From: Bugula neritina
Taxonomy: Eukaryota; Bryozoa; Gymnolaemata; Cheilostomatida; Bugulidae
Direction of reading: 5' to 3'
Assembly (NCBI GenBank): GCA_964035545.1
Contig: OZ037769.1
Location: 13,973,133 to 14,037,132, forward strand
DNA: 64,000 nucleotides
Shown: positions 25,890 to 56,500 of the stretch, piece by piece
Layout of the letters: the number at the start of each line of letters is the position of its first letter
Position numbering within the stretch: the first letter of the stretch is position 1
Translations under genes and position numbers: made by a program
Notes under the pieces: model-generated
The model's database searches: none
Seen by the model: only the letters and a program-made list of their open reading frames with translations
What the model was told of the DNA's origin: nothing

Positions 25890-27772
25890 TTAGTATTTTA
25901 TTGTGTATCTCCTCAATCCATCACTGCATGCTAGAAACACCTTCTCTCCATTATAAACAGAAATATCCCATATCCAGTAACTTACACCAAGACTTTCTTT
26001 AGGAATTGATACCATCAGTTTACCTGTTGATATAAACACCACTAGATTGTATCAGTTTGAGACAAGCAGACAGACTACAGTGACATAACAACAGCTGACC
26101 CAACTAAATTTGTGGTTTTTACTTTCTAGTATAATACAGTAACTTAAATATATATTCAACAATATACCTGCGTGCAATAATAAATATCAAACAAATTTTT
26201 CACTCAGAAAGACTTCCCTTACACAAGGAACTATGAAGCAGATTGCGTTGAAGACAAGAAAATTCTACCAGTCAGTATTGAATAATTCTCTGAACAGCCC
26301 TATACTGTTTATTTCATATAATAGATGATAACATGGAGAGGAGAAACTCAACATAGAAAACGTAGAAACTTAATACTGCAGTTAATAAAATCCTAAATAA
26401 CTTATACATAATATGAGATATATATAATAAAATCATCATATGCTTGAAGTAAATATTTGAACCTACTGCAGAATATTAACTGCAAAACACCCAACTTCGA
26501 TTACAATAGATTTTTTCCATCCTTCATTTACCTTCAAGTGAGAGAATGAAGAGAGGTCCATCTCCTGTGCAGATGTATATCAGTTGGGATGTTGGATCAA
26601 AGGAAATACCAGTTGGTTCAGAGATGTGAGAAAACTCCCACATTTGAGCGAGAGTTGTGTTCTCTACTTTATATCTGCTCACTCCACCATCTTCAGTTTT
26701 GTCCCCTACGAGTAGAGTTGAGTCTGGTAAGATGCATAAATTTCGAGGGTTTTTCATTTCAGGAACTGGGAGCTTCTGTATTTCATTGTCAACTAAATTA
26801 CAGACTACCAGCTGTTTTTCTTCACTGTTTAAAATATACACTGTCAAGAGGTGCTGAGCTATTTTATAGTAAGTAAATTTATCTACCGTTGTTTTATAGA
26901 TTGAGCGAGACTTCTGTGTGAATTTCGGATCAAGAAGCATAACTTCAGGTGATTTCTTTTCTCTGTTATAACAGCTGCCTACCGCCACCCCTTCAGCTTG
27001 AATTATTTGCAACCACATTGTGGTGTCGGTGTTATTCACTGAACTGATAATATTCAGGGGGTCTCTATTCATTACTTTCATAGCGTCTGATGTTCGACAC
27101 ATAAGATGTCCATCAGCTGTTATGTCTATTGCAAGGCACCCTCCATCTAAATGGAGTTCATCAAACTGTAGAGAAACTGGTGGCTGCAGCAGCTTCTGTC
27201 CCAAATTGTCTTTATTGTCTGCAACAACAGAATAACAGTTCTATAACTCGAGAATCCCATCACCTAAGGAGGTGGGGAACAGCTTTTTAAATGCAAATGA
27301 AAGAGCTTGTAGCAAAGCTGATATATGCACTCAGTCACTTAACATAAAATTTGCACCAGCTTAAGTCTAGCTACATGCCTCAGTTAATACTGACAGCAGG
27401 TATGTCAGCATAACACAGTTTATCAGCTCACAGATACATCATAAACGATCTGAAACACTGCAGAAATGTCTCGTAATGTGAGAGTGAAAATGACGAAACC
27501 CAATCCTCTAATAAAATGAAATTCATCTTCTTTTTTTTACATATTTCCAGCTTTAAATACTTTCAGCTAAACTTCTAGAAAGAAAATCTAATCTAAAGCA
27601 TAAAAACTTAATGTGCAAAGCTTCGAATAAAGTATTTTCAAATTCATTATATGTTATAGTTCTAAATTTGTGGTGATGACATTGTTAAATAATTTTGCAT
27701 ACCTGCAGGTGCCAAAGTTTTGTAGAGAGTAAAACTTTTCTCGGTCTTGCTAGTGCCTGAAGAAGTTTCCAT
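25890..27772 (-). CDS. NHL/TRIM-like beta-propeller protein (3 exons, 296 aa)
   Basis: Exons in transcript order: 27772-27703, 27218-26532, 26023-25890. The first exon gives METSSGTSKTEKSF. The second (229 codons) carries repeated blade-like segments, for example 'PRNLCILPDSTLLVGD' and 'PTGISFDPTSQLIYIC', a pattern familiar from the NHL-type propellers of TRIM-like proteins. In genomic DNA exon 2 would read into a stop a few codons after its end (26524). A donor at 26531 (GTAAAT) and an acceptor at 26024 instead join it in frame to a 44-residue ending containing 'NGEKVFLACSDGLRRYTI', which looks like the closing blade. No signal peptide, membrane helix, RING or B-box is visible, so a cytoplasmic interaction or scaffold role is an inference. 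It is unrelated in sequence to its neighbours. Confidence 0.72.
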
Positions 27773-29069
27773 TTCTCACTGATCACTTTTCAGTCTCTCC
27801 TCACAATAGTTTAGATCCAATACTGCTATAAAAAGAAGGTAATACTTGTGAGGTTCATAGAACTGTGGCCTATCCAGTCGATTAGTAATTAGGTCATGTG
27901 ACATTTTTTATAGCCAATTGTCAAGGTGATCAAAGGCTCAATACAAACATAGATAAAATCATTAATTGCAGACTACAAGACAATCACAATGGATATAACA
28001 ATATGAATCAATATTACCACTAGCATGAATGAATACTCACTTTGACATTTTGTGTTAATATAGCAGTATAGCTATTTTATTTATTAGCAATCAGTCTATA
28101 GAGCTCATTGCAATAACCACATTATTCAAAAGTAAAGTTGTAGCTCTTTAGATAATAGGGCAGACAATTCCCATTACTTTTTTGTTGACAAGTGACAGCT
28201 GCAGTGATAATACAAAATATTAACATTGAAGTATGATGTAAATCTTGTAGACATGAACTGTAGAAAAGATGCGTAGGTGAGAAAGAAAAGAAAATGACTA
28301 TATAACATAAAAAACTTAATTTACAAAATACTTTGGTAGGTACATAAAATGTTTTTACAATGTTATACTGGTAAAGGAGCATGTATTATGTTGAGTATGA
28401 ATTCTATAGCATGATTTGTAATTTTATATAATACTTTTGGTATTTGATTTTTAATTGCATAAGTTTTAAGCTTCAGTTTCCAGTATGTTGCTTTTTTTCA
28501 GAAAGCTTGAAATCTCTTATTCTCTACTCAATCATTTCCTTTTCCTTTGATTAAGGCAACAGATGAGACCAACCGTTGCCTTCAACTCAATTGAAATTTA
28601 TTTTGATTGGCAGATTAGGCTATACAGTATGGAAAGGTAGTGCTATAGAAGTCTCAACACAGTGAAGAAAGAAAGATTGCACAATGCTTATGGGATTGTC
28701 GATACGGCTACAACTAACAGTATATTTGATAAAATTAATTTGAAAATTGTAGTGTTTTAGTATAAATAGAAATATTTATTGTTGCAGACTAAAAGAAAAT
28801 AGTAACGTGAAAGAGTTATATCATAAGTTATCATTCGAAAGTTACAAGTGTAAGACGAAAGTGTGAAGATAAGTGAAAATGCTGGTTTTTATATACCAGT
28901 CGAAAAGGTTAGCTATGATGTAGTAGCCATAATGAGTGTGGAAAAAGCATAATATAGCTGGCATAGCTGTAATGATACATGAAAAGGTAAAATGTATTAA
29001 GGAAAAGTTTTCCCAACTTATATGTAAAGTCCCAACAAAAATAAAAAAAGAATAATATATATCAGCAAA

Positions 29070-29129
29070 TTACCTGCACCCTGTACTTCAGTAAGGAGAT
29101 CTACAAATACCATAAATAGAAGCTGCATG
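29070..29129 (+). other. Candidate 5' leader exon of ABCA copy A
   Basis: A short block better conserved than its surroundings between the two ABCA upstream regions (copy B: 51390-51447). It ends at a strong donor-like 'gtaagttta' (29130). The next conserved point is 'tacag' followed by 'gtagaaagctgcaaag' and the ATG (30766-30784), which looks like the matching acceptor. Together they suggest a non-coding first exon, by inference only. Confidence 0.3.
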
Positions 29130-29209
29130 GTAAGTTTAACTCACTACTGAAATGTTGGTACGAGTCACATTGTGTGTACCAGTTTCTTAACAATTAAACC
29201 TTCATAAAA

Positions 29210-29430
29210 ACTCAAATTCAAGTTTATAGTAGCTATCCCTGTGAGAAACCCCTGATGTAAAACGTTTTTGATAAAGTAGGCTAAGAACTTATTCAGATGG
29301 GGCACAGGAGCAATTATGACTGGATGCCCTTCTTAACATCACCAATGGCCTTTGTCCAGGCTTGAACTCATGTGACCTCGTGTTTGCTAAGCAAATATAC
29401 GCTCTAACCCCTAGACCACGGCTGCTCCTT
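29210..29430 (-). repeat. tRNA-derived SINE, family 1
   Basis: + strand order: tail 'agctatccctgtgagaaacc', middle 'gatgcccttcttaacatcac', head ending 'cctagaccacggctgctcc'. The B box is damaged ('ggcttgaactc'). Confidence 0.8.
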
Positions 29431-30781
29431 AAACCTTCATATTAGAATCTTATTATAGTTACTCTTGAGAAGTTTACTAGAATATGCTGCAGCTTGCTAA
29501 ACTAGAGGGTTCTCAACACATAAAAAGTGCATTGGCTAATAAATATAAAAATTCCACGTGTATAACAGCAGTTAAGATAAAAAAGCTAAAATGACTCCAT
29601 TATTTTAATTATGCTCCACAGCTTGGTTTTAGCACTTTTAAAGTTTATCACTTTGAATAGTACCTATTGCTAAAAATAAATTGTAATCTTGCACTTATTT
29701 AGTGAAAACTTGAAATGTTAAAAGTTTGTTAAATTGAATAAGCAAAATTGTATTTCTTCCAATTATTAATAAAAGTATTATAATTTAATATTATACTCAC
29801 AAAATAGCAAATTTTTAATTTATAGCAAACATTTCATAAAAATTCTACTCATTATAAACTATTTTAAAATCAGTTTTTGCGTAATAAAAAATTTAAAGAC
29901 ATATATTTTTTAATGTAGGTATACATGTTTACTATAAACAGCTATATGCTTGCATGTTGTATATAGAAGCTATTAAATTTTGTTTTAATGTTATTCATTC
30001 TAATAAAACTACAATCAAAAGACTAGTTGATTGAAAAATTTTGGTGAAAAATTGAAAATATTTGAAAAATTTCAAATTATTTTTTAAATCAAAAAAATCC
30101 CACTTTACATTATAATATTTTCATTTATTTTCTTCAAAAAATTATCATGTTTTATAGTAAATAAAACTATTGTGCCTCTGTAAATGCCTTATAATTTCAT
30201 GGAATATAATGATGTATATAATATAATGTCTGCGAAGCTGATAAGTTGGGCAAACTTCTAAACAAAATTATTATGATACTAACAGGGTGAGTGCAATAAT
30301 GATGGTAATGTAGTTCACTGGTGCCATTAATTTATGATATGGTTATGATATGTTGCACATACAGGTGTTCCTGGCCCAATTTATGCTAAGCAACACAAAC
30401 AACTATACGCGTGGCCCATAGGTAAATGCTTTGTTTATAGCTGAATAAACTCCATCATTTGCTGCCAGTCTCTTGAGGACATGTTATGTTAACTATTCGC
30501 AGATATTTTACACTTATTCTATTTACATAGTTATAATACAAATTAAAATAATGTTTAAATTATCCTTTACAGCAATTGGTAATGCTGTGCTGCATAAAAG
30601 TAACACATGAAGTCTTGTAGCATATAGTTGCTATATACAATTATAACGTAATTTATATTGTATGCTTTTATATTAGATTTCTCTCTTTTAGAAAGCAAAC
30701 AAGATGAGAAGTACCTATACACCGTTTTGCAAAAAAATTGATATGCACTGTAAATGATTGTACAGGTAGAAAGCTGCAAAG

Positions 30782-48325
<17,544 letters not shown>

Positions 48326-48339
48326 ATTAGATCAGTTGA

Positions 48340-48345
48340 AATAAA
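48340..48345 (+). promoter_or_regulatory. Possible polyadenylation signal of ABCA copy A
   Basis: AATAAA lies 15 bp after the stop codon. Another AATAAA overlaps the stop itself. Either could serve; no downstream element was assessed. Confidence 0.4.
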
Positions 48346-51300
48346 GTTACTTGAAAATTATTCAATGACTTGAATGTTGTTATAGCGGTAATTATAATGG
48401 CTTACTAACTACCAACAGTATATGGTAGTGAGTAACACTAACTATAGTGACTAGTAACCGTTGGTATTAGTGGTAGTTTGGTTGTATTGGTGAACACATG
48501 ATATTGGCTGTCTGCCTATTACCATCAGTATTGTGCTTAAGAGTAAGTCAGCATCCTACACTTAGTCTGTCTACATGTAGACAGACCTATTAATATGCAC
48601 AACAGCTAGACTTAATTACTATGCGTGTAATCAATAGACATTAATGATTAAAATTCTAATACTTTCAATTAAAAACTCTGTTGTCTAGACAGCAAACTTT
48701 GACGGCCTCATATATTTAATGTGCAATGGCAGAGATAAATTTACATTAGTGTGAGTGTGGTGTAGGTGTGGTTTGAATAAAGGTGGCAGGTATAAAAGGA
48801 TGCGTGTATGAGAGAGAATGGGGAAGTGAGAGACAGAGTGAATCTGAATATATTTGAATGTCAGAAATAGAATGTGTTAGGGTATTAGTAAGTACGAGTC
48901 CAGGATCTTAGACTGTAGAGCATCACCAGACGAATACTGAAGCTAAGAGTCCTAACTCTACCCCCCTAAAGACTGACAGGAGCTTTAGTTACTTTGCAAG
49001 CCAAGCTAAGCCACCCGTACCTATAAATACTGACCCCCTCACCCCCCTCGAGCTAACCCAAAGTTTACAACTAATACATTATTTGGTGGGTTTGCAGTAA
49101 CTGAAATTCTATCATATAACAATGTTATTTTTCAATTTTGATTTTATAATTTTGTGTACAATTTAGCCTAAGCATTTGATGTTGGAATAAAATAGGAGTT
49201 TTCTTACCCCTGTCTACAATCGTGCATCTTACCAAAAATATAGCTAACTTTCTAAGAACTTTCTGAGAATTATATTATTATGATTTATTAAAACTGCTTT
49301 GGTTCAGTCATTTTATGGCAGATTCCATAAGAACTCTACCTCTATTTTTATTTGAAAGTATTTTTATAGTTTTTGCAGGCTCCATAGGGATGAGAGTGTT
49401 TTGACGCTTCTATTTGCATTAGCCAATATTCTCTAAGTAGATTGTGTTATGATCAATTGTGTTTACCTAGTAAATAATTTTATAAGACCATGACGGAGTT
49501 TGAATTTCCTGTTACAAGTTTTACTTTTAACATTTAAACTACACATATTTAAATTATTATTTCTATTATAATTATTGTTGGCATGTTATTTTGTGTAAAT
49601 ATACCAATGATCACTGTGCAGTATCTGTTGTAGTAGCTTTTTGGAAGCTTTCCAAAAAACCACTGTGTAACGAAAGCTATTTGTGAAAGCTTTCGCGATA
49701 GCTATTTACTGACAGTTTTTGATCGATGGGTCAGTGTAGCTCAATTTTGCTCCTGCTAAAGATGCAGGCAATCTATACTTAATTGTCAAAATAATTGTAA
49801 GTATCAAGTATTATATTATCTTTTGTTTTGAACTTCATTAACTAAATATTTTGTCAGCTATGTAATTAATGTTAAGTTAACAATATGTTTGTAATTTTCA
49901 TGGTTATAGGTTATAGTATTAGTACAAGTACAAGTATGAGTATGAGTTTAAGTATGAATGAAGTCTAACATAGAAAATATACTGTTGGCAATAAACAAAA
50001 ATAGAGTTGTGGCCTGCATCTGTGTCCTCCATCCATTCACTCTTCATTAAGTGAATCACAATACATAGGCATCCGTGCCAAACAGCATCGTGCTGACGTA
50101 GCAACAATTATCAGCTGGCACAGTATCTACTCTGCAAAAGTACAAAATACTGCCTATTCCCTGATCTGATGAATCCAGTATCGTACTCTGGAAACACTAA
50201 CTGTATAACTGTAACTTGTAACTATTGGCTAAAACTAACATAAGCTAAACTGCAACTAATGTCTGCAAAGTTATAAATATATTATAACAATATCTAAATC
50301 TAACGAAAATATATGTATAAATATTATATACTCACTCACAAATCGATAAATTATCCTATTTGCTATATGCTAGTAAGAGTGCTTGTTATAGGGTGGAAAA
50401 AATATCCCATTATGTCGAGTATAAATTTTATAGTATGATTATTAATTATTAGACATTTATTTCTTGATTGCATTATAAGTTTTAAGCTACAGAGTCCAGT
50501 ATGTTGTTTTCCTTGAGAACACTTGAAATCTATTATTTTCTACTCCATTATTTCCCTTTCCTTTGATTAATAAGACAACAGTTTAGGCCAATCATTGCCT
50601 TCAACTCATTTGGAATTTATTTTAATTTGCCGATGAGACTATACAGTATAAAAAGGCATAAATTTTACAAAAGCGGAAGTGAAAAGATTGCATGATGCTC
50701 ATGTGACGGTGACTAAAACTAACAGCCTGTTTAATAAAATTAATTTAAAAATAAAAGATAATTTATATCAGCAAATCAGTGTTATAAAAATAGCTTGAAT
50801 TTTCCATCAAAACATAAAAACAAGTGCAGAACAACAAGTATTACTATATATAGGCTATTTTTCTTCTAATTATTGACCTCTATTGTATTGAAGTGACATA
50901 CATTGTCACCTCTAGACATCGGCTATTGACAAATGAACCTAATGTGAATGATTACTTGCTATAAATAGTATACGTGACTCTAGTATTATACATTTTATTG
51001 GGCCGGGGTACTTAGGGCTTTACTTGTTTTTAATATACTGTAGAGCCAGCAAAGTTACATTATACGCTTGAATAGCACAATATAATGATAGCTAACCAAT
51101 AGCTTTTTACCGTATTCATACATATTTAATGCTCACTGCACAGTTGAAAGCATAGCTGACAAAGCTCTTTTGTTACTCAATATAAGATTGTATAACCTGA
51201 TTTAAATAAAAGTAAAAAACGATTCACTGTTTTGATGTTACACAACTTAGAAGTTGCTGCTACAGCACTTGGGGCAGTCGTGCAAACCAGTTTGCATGTT

Positions 51301-51389
51301 GTGAGCTGCTAGCATTTAGTCTTAGTTTTCTCTAGGGTTTTGCTAAGCAAAGAGCTGATAGAATAGCAGAGAGTGTCCACAGTGAGTTG

Positions 51390-51447
51390 GTTTACCTGCA
51401 CCCGGTACTTCAGTAAGAGGAGTCACATATACCTTAAACAGAAGCTG
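51390..51447 (+). other. Candidate 5' leader exon of ABCA copy B
   Basis: Counterpart of 29070-29129. It shares 'tttacctgcaccc' and 'gtacttcagtaag' and ends at donor-like 'gtaagtttc' (51448). The acceptor would be 'tacag' just before 'gtagagagctgcagag' and the ATG at 53535. Confidence 0.3.
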
Positions 51448-51529
51448 GTAAGTTTCACTTACTACTGAAATGTCTTCAGAAGTTTTTTTATTCCAAAGTT
51501 TTTATACCCATCTTTAGTGTTGATTTAAC

Positions 51530-51602
51530 CCAACAGCCCTTGCAAGCCGAAGGTCTGTGATTCGAATCAGCGTGGGGACAATTATTTTTCAAGCTAGTTT
51601 GT
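51530..51602 (+). repeat. tRNA-like SINE fragment, family 2
   Basis: 'cccttgcaagccgaaggtct' followed by B box 'gattcgaatc' and 'gtggggacaattatttttca'. Only the 3' half of the tRNA-like head is preserved. Confidence 0.6.
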
Positions 51603-53043
51603 ACTCTGCACAATGGTTAGATAACTTTGGCGCAGGCAATTATTTTGCACAATCCTTTAACAACCAAACGCTCACAGACCCTGAGAGATAAAAATCTTGT
51701 TAGAATATATGCTGCAGCTTTCCACAGAGGTTTCTTTGCACATGAAAAGATGCATCTATTCTTACATATAAAGAATTCTACACAACAGCTGTAGATAAAG
51801 AATAGCTATAAGATGACTCCAATATTTGAGTTATATGCTATATACAAGTTGACTCGAGTATATCTTCAGAGTCTACCACTTTGAATTTTAATTAAAAAAC
51901 TTTAGGCTTGCACTTAATTATGTAGTAAAACTATAATCAATGTTTTTAATACATATTCTCCAACTAAATGGACAAAACCATATATTGCCTCTATTCATTA
52001 ATAAATGCATTATAATTTAAAGTAGGTTATAGTTTTAGAAAAAAGCAAATTATGCTGATTACAAGTTTAAATTAAGACCAGATGATAAAAAAAATAAAAA
52101 TCATAAAAAAGTTTCACTTGCATGTTATATGCAATATACTAAGTGTTTGTTTTGATGTTACCTATTTAAGTAAAACTATTAGCAAAGAAGCATATATAGT
52201 TGATTTAAAAATCTAAATAAAGAAATTAAAAATATTTCACAATATCATATTTTTTCAAATCAACAAAAGCCCATATTATATTATATCATCATTTTTTTCT
52301 TCAACACAATAACATGCTTGATGATAGCTAAAGCTATTGTGCCACTGTAAATGTCTTGCTGCATGGAAAACAATCATATATAACATAATGTATGTAAGGC
52401 CAATAAGTAGGGCAAATGTTTCAACAGAATTATTATAATACTCGTAGGTTGAGTGCAACAATAATAGTAATGTAGGTCACTGGTGCCAATAATATATGAT
52501 TATATGATTATAATTTATGTTGCGCAACTGTTCTGGGCTCTATTTATGCTAAGCAAAACATACAGCTATACATGTGGCCCATAGTTAAATGCTTTGTTTA
52601 AAGCTGAATAAGCTCTATTATTTGCTGCCAGTCTTTTGTTTCTTATACATGTGTCAGCGTCATGTTGTTCCATTTTGTCACCTGAGGGATCAGTCCTGTG
52701 AAGATGCAGTTATATTGTAAGGAAATATAAAATTACGTTCACACACATAAATGAATCTATTAGTGCACTCATCAAGCATCATAATATTTTAATAGTTATT
52801 GCATTTAAAATGTAGAAAATTAGATATTAGGTTGAGTTAGGAAAAAAGTATATAATGCAATTTGATCTACACACGCATATATCAATGCTTGGTTTCACTT
52901 TCTATGAACAATTTCTAGCTATATAAAATATTATATTAAAAGCATACGTTACCTACTTTGATATTTTCCATTTAATCTGTTTACATATAATACTAGTTAT
53001 ACAAATATAATATTTAAAGTTTCCATAGCACAAGAAGTCTTGT

Positions 53044-53310
53044 TATAACATATTTACTATGCAATAATAGTATACTTTATATTACCTATATATTACACTC
53101 ATCCCTTTTATAGCATAGTTACTATGCAACAATAGCATAATTTATATTACCTATGTATATTACAACCATCACTTTTATAGCATAGTTACTATGCAATAAT
53201 AGCATAATTTATATTACCTATATATTAAACTCATCTTTTTTATAGCATATTTACTATGCAATAATAGCATAATTTATAATACCTATATATAGTACAACCA
53301 CATTTTTTAT
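53044..53310. repeat. Four ~66-bp tandem repeats with an internal palindrome
   Basis: Each unit contains 'agcatagttactatgca' or a close variant, a near-perfect hairpin, then 'ataatagcataatttatatt' and 'acctatatatta'. The array ends about 225 bp upstream of the ATG of ABCA copy B, and copy A lacks it. Confidence 0.85.
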
Positions 53311-53534
53311 AAAGTAGGTAAACAAGATTCAGTATGACACGATTTTGTGAAAACATTGTTATGCGGTCTACATGATTGATTTTTTGACTAATCAATACAT
53401 GTGACTATATTTGCTGCATGTCTATATTTGCTGCGCATGCATTGAATATGAACATTATGCAACATAATCAATATTCTTCATTAAGATTCAAGCTGCTAAC
53501 ACATTAGTTGTGGTACAGGTAGAGAGCTGCAGAG

Positions 53535-56500
53535 ATGGCGATATTAACACAATTCTACCTCTTACAATACAAGAGCTGGAAGCTACAGTTTAGGAAGAAG
53601 CTCGTCACTGCAGTAGAGATACTTGTACCGATTTTGCTTTGCCTGGTGATGATGGCTATCCGGGTAGCGGTGAAAGAGGAAACAGTTGATACTGCTACAC
53701 ACTACACTCCATATTCTGTGGACGAATGGCCATCTGAGCTCTTGTTATCTTTGGACCCCAGTCTAAATGGAAACTATGGCTTGGGGTACACACCTAAGAC
53801 ACCCGTTACCAAGAGAATCATGGAGGAGATGAGTGGGAATCTAGATGTCCTTGGCCTTAAACTTTCTGAAAACTGTAAGTGATATGATTAAACGTGTAGT
53901 AAGAATAGATTGGTTATTTATAAAAACTGTCATCTGTAGTACAGTGGCTACAGTGCTGACCTAGTAAAATGTCATGGGGTCAATAGTTCAAGTGGTGTTA
54001 GGAAAAGCAATCAGTAATAATTGCTCCTGCATCACATCAGAAAACGTCTTTTCCAGCTAATAAAAAATTTTGCTATCAAGGTTTCTCACAGAGATAATAT
54101 AATGATTATCAGCTCTAGTGAGTGGTATAATTTAAACACAGGAGTATAAATACAAGTAAAATTTTAACTCACAAACTTTCTTAAGCAGCTTGAACTTTCG
54201 GCAAGCAAATTTGTCTAAATCACTAACCCTGAGAGAACCGCTGATGAGAAAGATTTTTTGTTGAATCGGAGTAAAAAATTATTCAGATAAAGCACAGGAG
54301 CAATTATGACTCAATGCTCTTCCTAAAATCACCATCGGCCATTGTCGCCATTTGAACCCATGATTTTGTGCTTACTAATCAAACGATCTAACACCTAAGC
54401 CACTGCTGTTCTCTTTGTTAGGCAGTGTAATAACACTATTTTACTTATTGCAGTGTATGGAGCAGACACAGAAGAGAAGATGGTGGAACATCTCATATTT
54501 CATAATGAGACTCTAGACAATGAAAAGATCTATTTAGCTGGAATTGTGTTTGACAATCCTGAAGACTATGTTACAGATATACCATTCAACATCTCTTATA
54601 CTATCAGGTGAATAATTTTATTAGCTTTATCCAATTTGTGTCATTAATCAATGGTAAAGTTTGAAATTAAAGGTGCAGCCAATATTATAGGCAGCATTTT
54701 ATACTTTTCATATTGTTTGCTGCTTTATTCAGTTTTAGCTGCTCGTTATTCCTCAAGTGTGTTTCAATGTTGAGATCATTAGCTAATAAATGTTCATATC
54801 TCCAGCCAACTCACTGTGTGTGGCAAGTCGTTCAAGCAACAGATTTGTACCCACATGCAGAAGATCTGCGTCATGTGGCCCCACACTAACTCAATCTTGT
54901 ATTGTTGCAGTAATGATGGATATTTTATTAGGACATTAGAAAAACTTCAACGTAATTATACAACTTTTTTTTACACGACGTTTATTTGATATTAGGCATA
55001 GTTTTAATACTTTCACTATTACCTTGTCTTTTCATCACTGCGAGTAAGTCAGCTAAGACAAAACAATATACATTTGTGCAAACCACCCAAATATAGCTGC
55101 CTTGGTTAACATTTAAATTAAACATTTTGACTTTGTAGAACGTTGGTTATAGCTGCCGAATTTATAAAACCAAGTATTAGTTTAGGTCTGTTGACTTTGA
55201 GAGCCACGTATTACTTGAGACTGTTGACTTTGAGAGCCACGTATTACTTGAAACTGTTGATTTTGAGACCCAGGTATTACTTGAAACTGTTGATTTTGAG
55301 ACCCAGGTATTACTTGAAACTTTTGATTTTGTAGAACCAAGTATAATTTGAGGTCTGCTGGCTACGCTTCAGCTGAATGGACCAATAGAAAAGTATTTCC
55401 AGATGAAGTCAACAATTTTCCAGCCTTTGCAAATTATTCAGGTGAGGAGACAACTTCCCAAAAAGGAATCGATAATATTTTGCATAGTTTTATGAGTGTA
55501 GACTCGCTCTAGTAACTTAGAAATTGTGATAATTTATAGCTATATACAATACCATTCACATGAAATAAAATGAAGCAAAATGTGTACTGTAAAAAGATAA
55601 TTTGATTGTACTGTTAACTTTATTATATATTTTATATATTGCAGTGTACAATGCTGAAGGTTTCTTACTTTTTCAACACGCCTTGCACAAAAGTATTTTG
55701 TCAATATTGAATCCTGATTGGTCGAAGTCCAATGTAAGTGTAAACCTGGAACAGATTCCATCCCCTCCCTACACCACCGACACCTTCATCACCGTCATCA
55801 AAGTGAACCTACCGTTCATCATAATCATTTGCTTCATCTTCCTAGCTCTGCAGATACCAAAGGAAGTAACTTATGAAAAACAAATGAAACTGAAGGTAAT
55901 TTATTGTTTTTTTATTAATTTAAATTTGATTTAATTTAATATGCAGTTTTATAGTTGAAGTTCAAAAAAGTAACGTTTTTACACAAATTTGGAGCATAGC
56001 AAACTTTTGCCATGTTTAAAAGTTATCTAAAATAGTAGTTATTGTCTCTTGATTATGATCGTAAGTAAACAAGTTTTGTTTTTGCTAATTTTAACTATGC
56101 ACACAAAGGAACCCACATATAATGTATAATAAAGCTCGGATAAAATTAGTAACACTTTGTTCTTAATTGTTACTAGCATGTTTTAACTTGTCAATTTACT
56201 TTAATTCTAAATATATTTTTGTTTATTTTTTGTTTGCTTCTGTTTGCTTGCAAGTAGGCAAGAGTCCTGGTTTTAGCATCTATGCATTATAAATTTAGTG
56301 TAGAGGTTATATAAGTTGTCAATAGAGTTGCTCGCTTGCTTTAGCAACTATAGTAATATAAACTCTGGTTTCGAACAGACACTCTAAAAGGACTATACAA
56401 AAGTGAATGAATTGCTTTGTTACTTACCAAACACTACTGGGGAAAATATTGATATTTAATGCAAAATTAATTGCCATGGAAGTTGAACAAACTTCAGTCA

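Larger units (their letters stand above)
27773..30781. other. Intergenic region upstream of ABCA copy A
   Basis: About 3 kb. From about 28385 onward it is a diverged copy of the DNA upstream of ABCA copy B (from about 50407). It contains a family 1 SINE (29210-29430) and a candidate 5' leader exon ending near 29129. Short open frames (28122-28382, 30567-30797) show no coding character. Confidence 0.55.
28385..30781. repeat. Upstream part of the ABCA tandem duplication, copy A
   Basis: Blocks here match 50407-53534 in the same order: 'gagtatgaattctatagcat' versus 'gagtataaattttatagtat', 'cctgcaccctgtacttcag' versus 'cctgcacccggtacttcag', and 'cactggtgcca' with its surroundings (30310 versus 52480). 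The similarity is patchy and interrupted by insertions, which indicates an old duplication. Confidence 0.75.
48326..53534. other. Intergenic region between ABCA copies A and B
   Basis: About 5.2 kb. The first 2 kb (3' flank of copy A) shows no gene. From about 50407 it is the diverged duplicate of the DNA upstream of copy A. It contains a decayed family 2 SINE (51530-51602), a candidate leader exon (51390-51447) and a 66-bp palindromic repeat array (53044-53310). Short open frames at 49919-50107 and 52276-52461 look random. Confidence 0.5.
50407..53534. repeat. Upstream part of the ABCA tandem duplication, copy B
   Basis: Partner of 28385-30781. It is longer by about 0.7 kb, mainly between 52640 and 53510, where the palindromic repeats and other AT-rich sequence lie and copy A has nothing comparable. 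Confidence 0.75.

Noticed and set aside
28122-28382. 86-codon - strand frame between genes
   Set aside because: Random-looking composition, no family resemblance, and no support from the partly homologous duplicate region.
55143-55334. 63-codon open frame with repeated '[10 protein letters not shown]' motif
   Set aside because: It is the translation of the 33-bp minisatellite in intron 2. Without RNA evidence it is not called coding.
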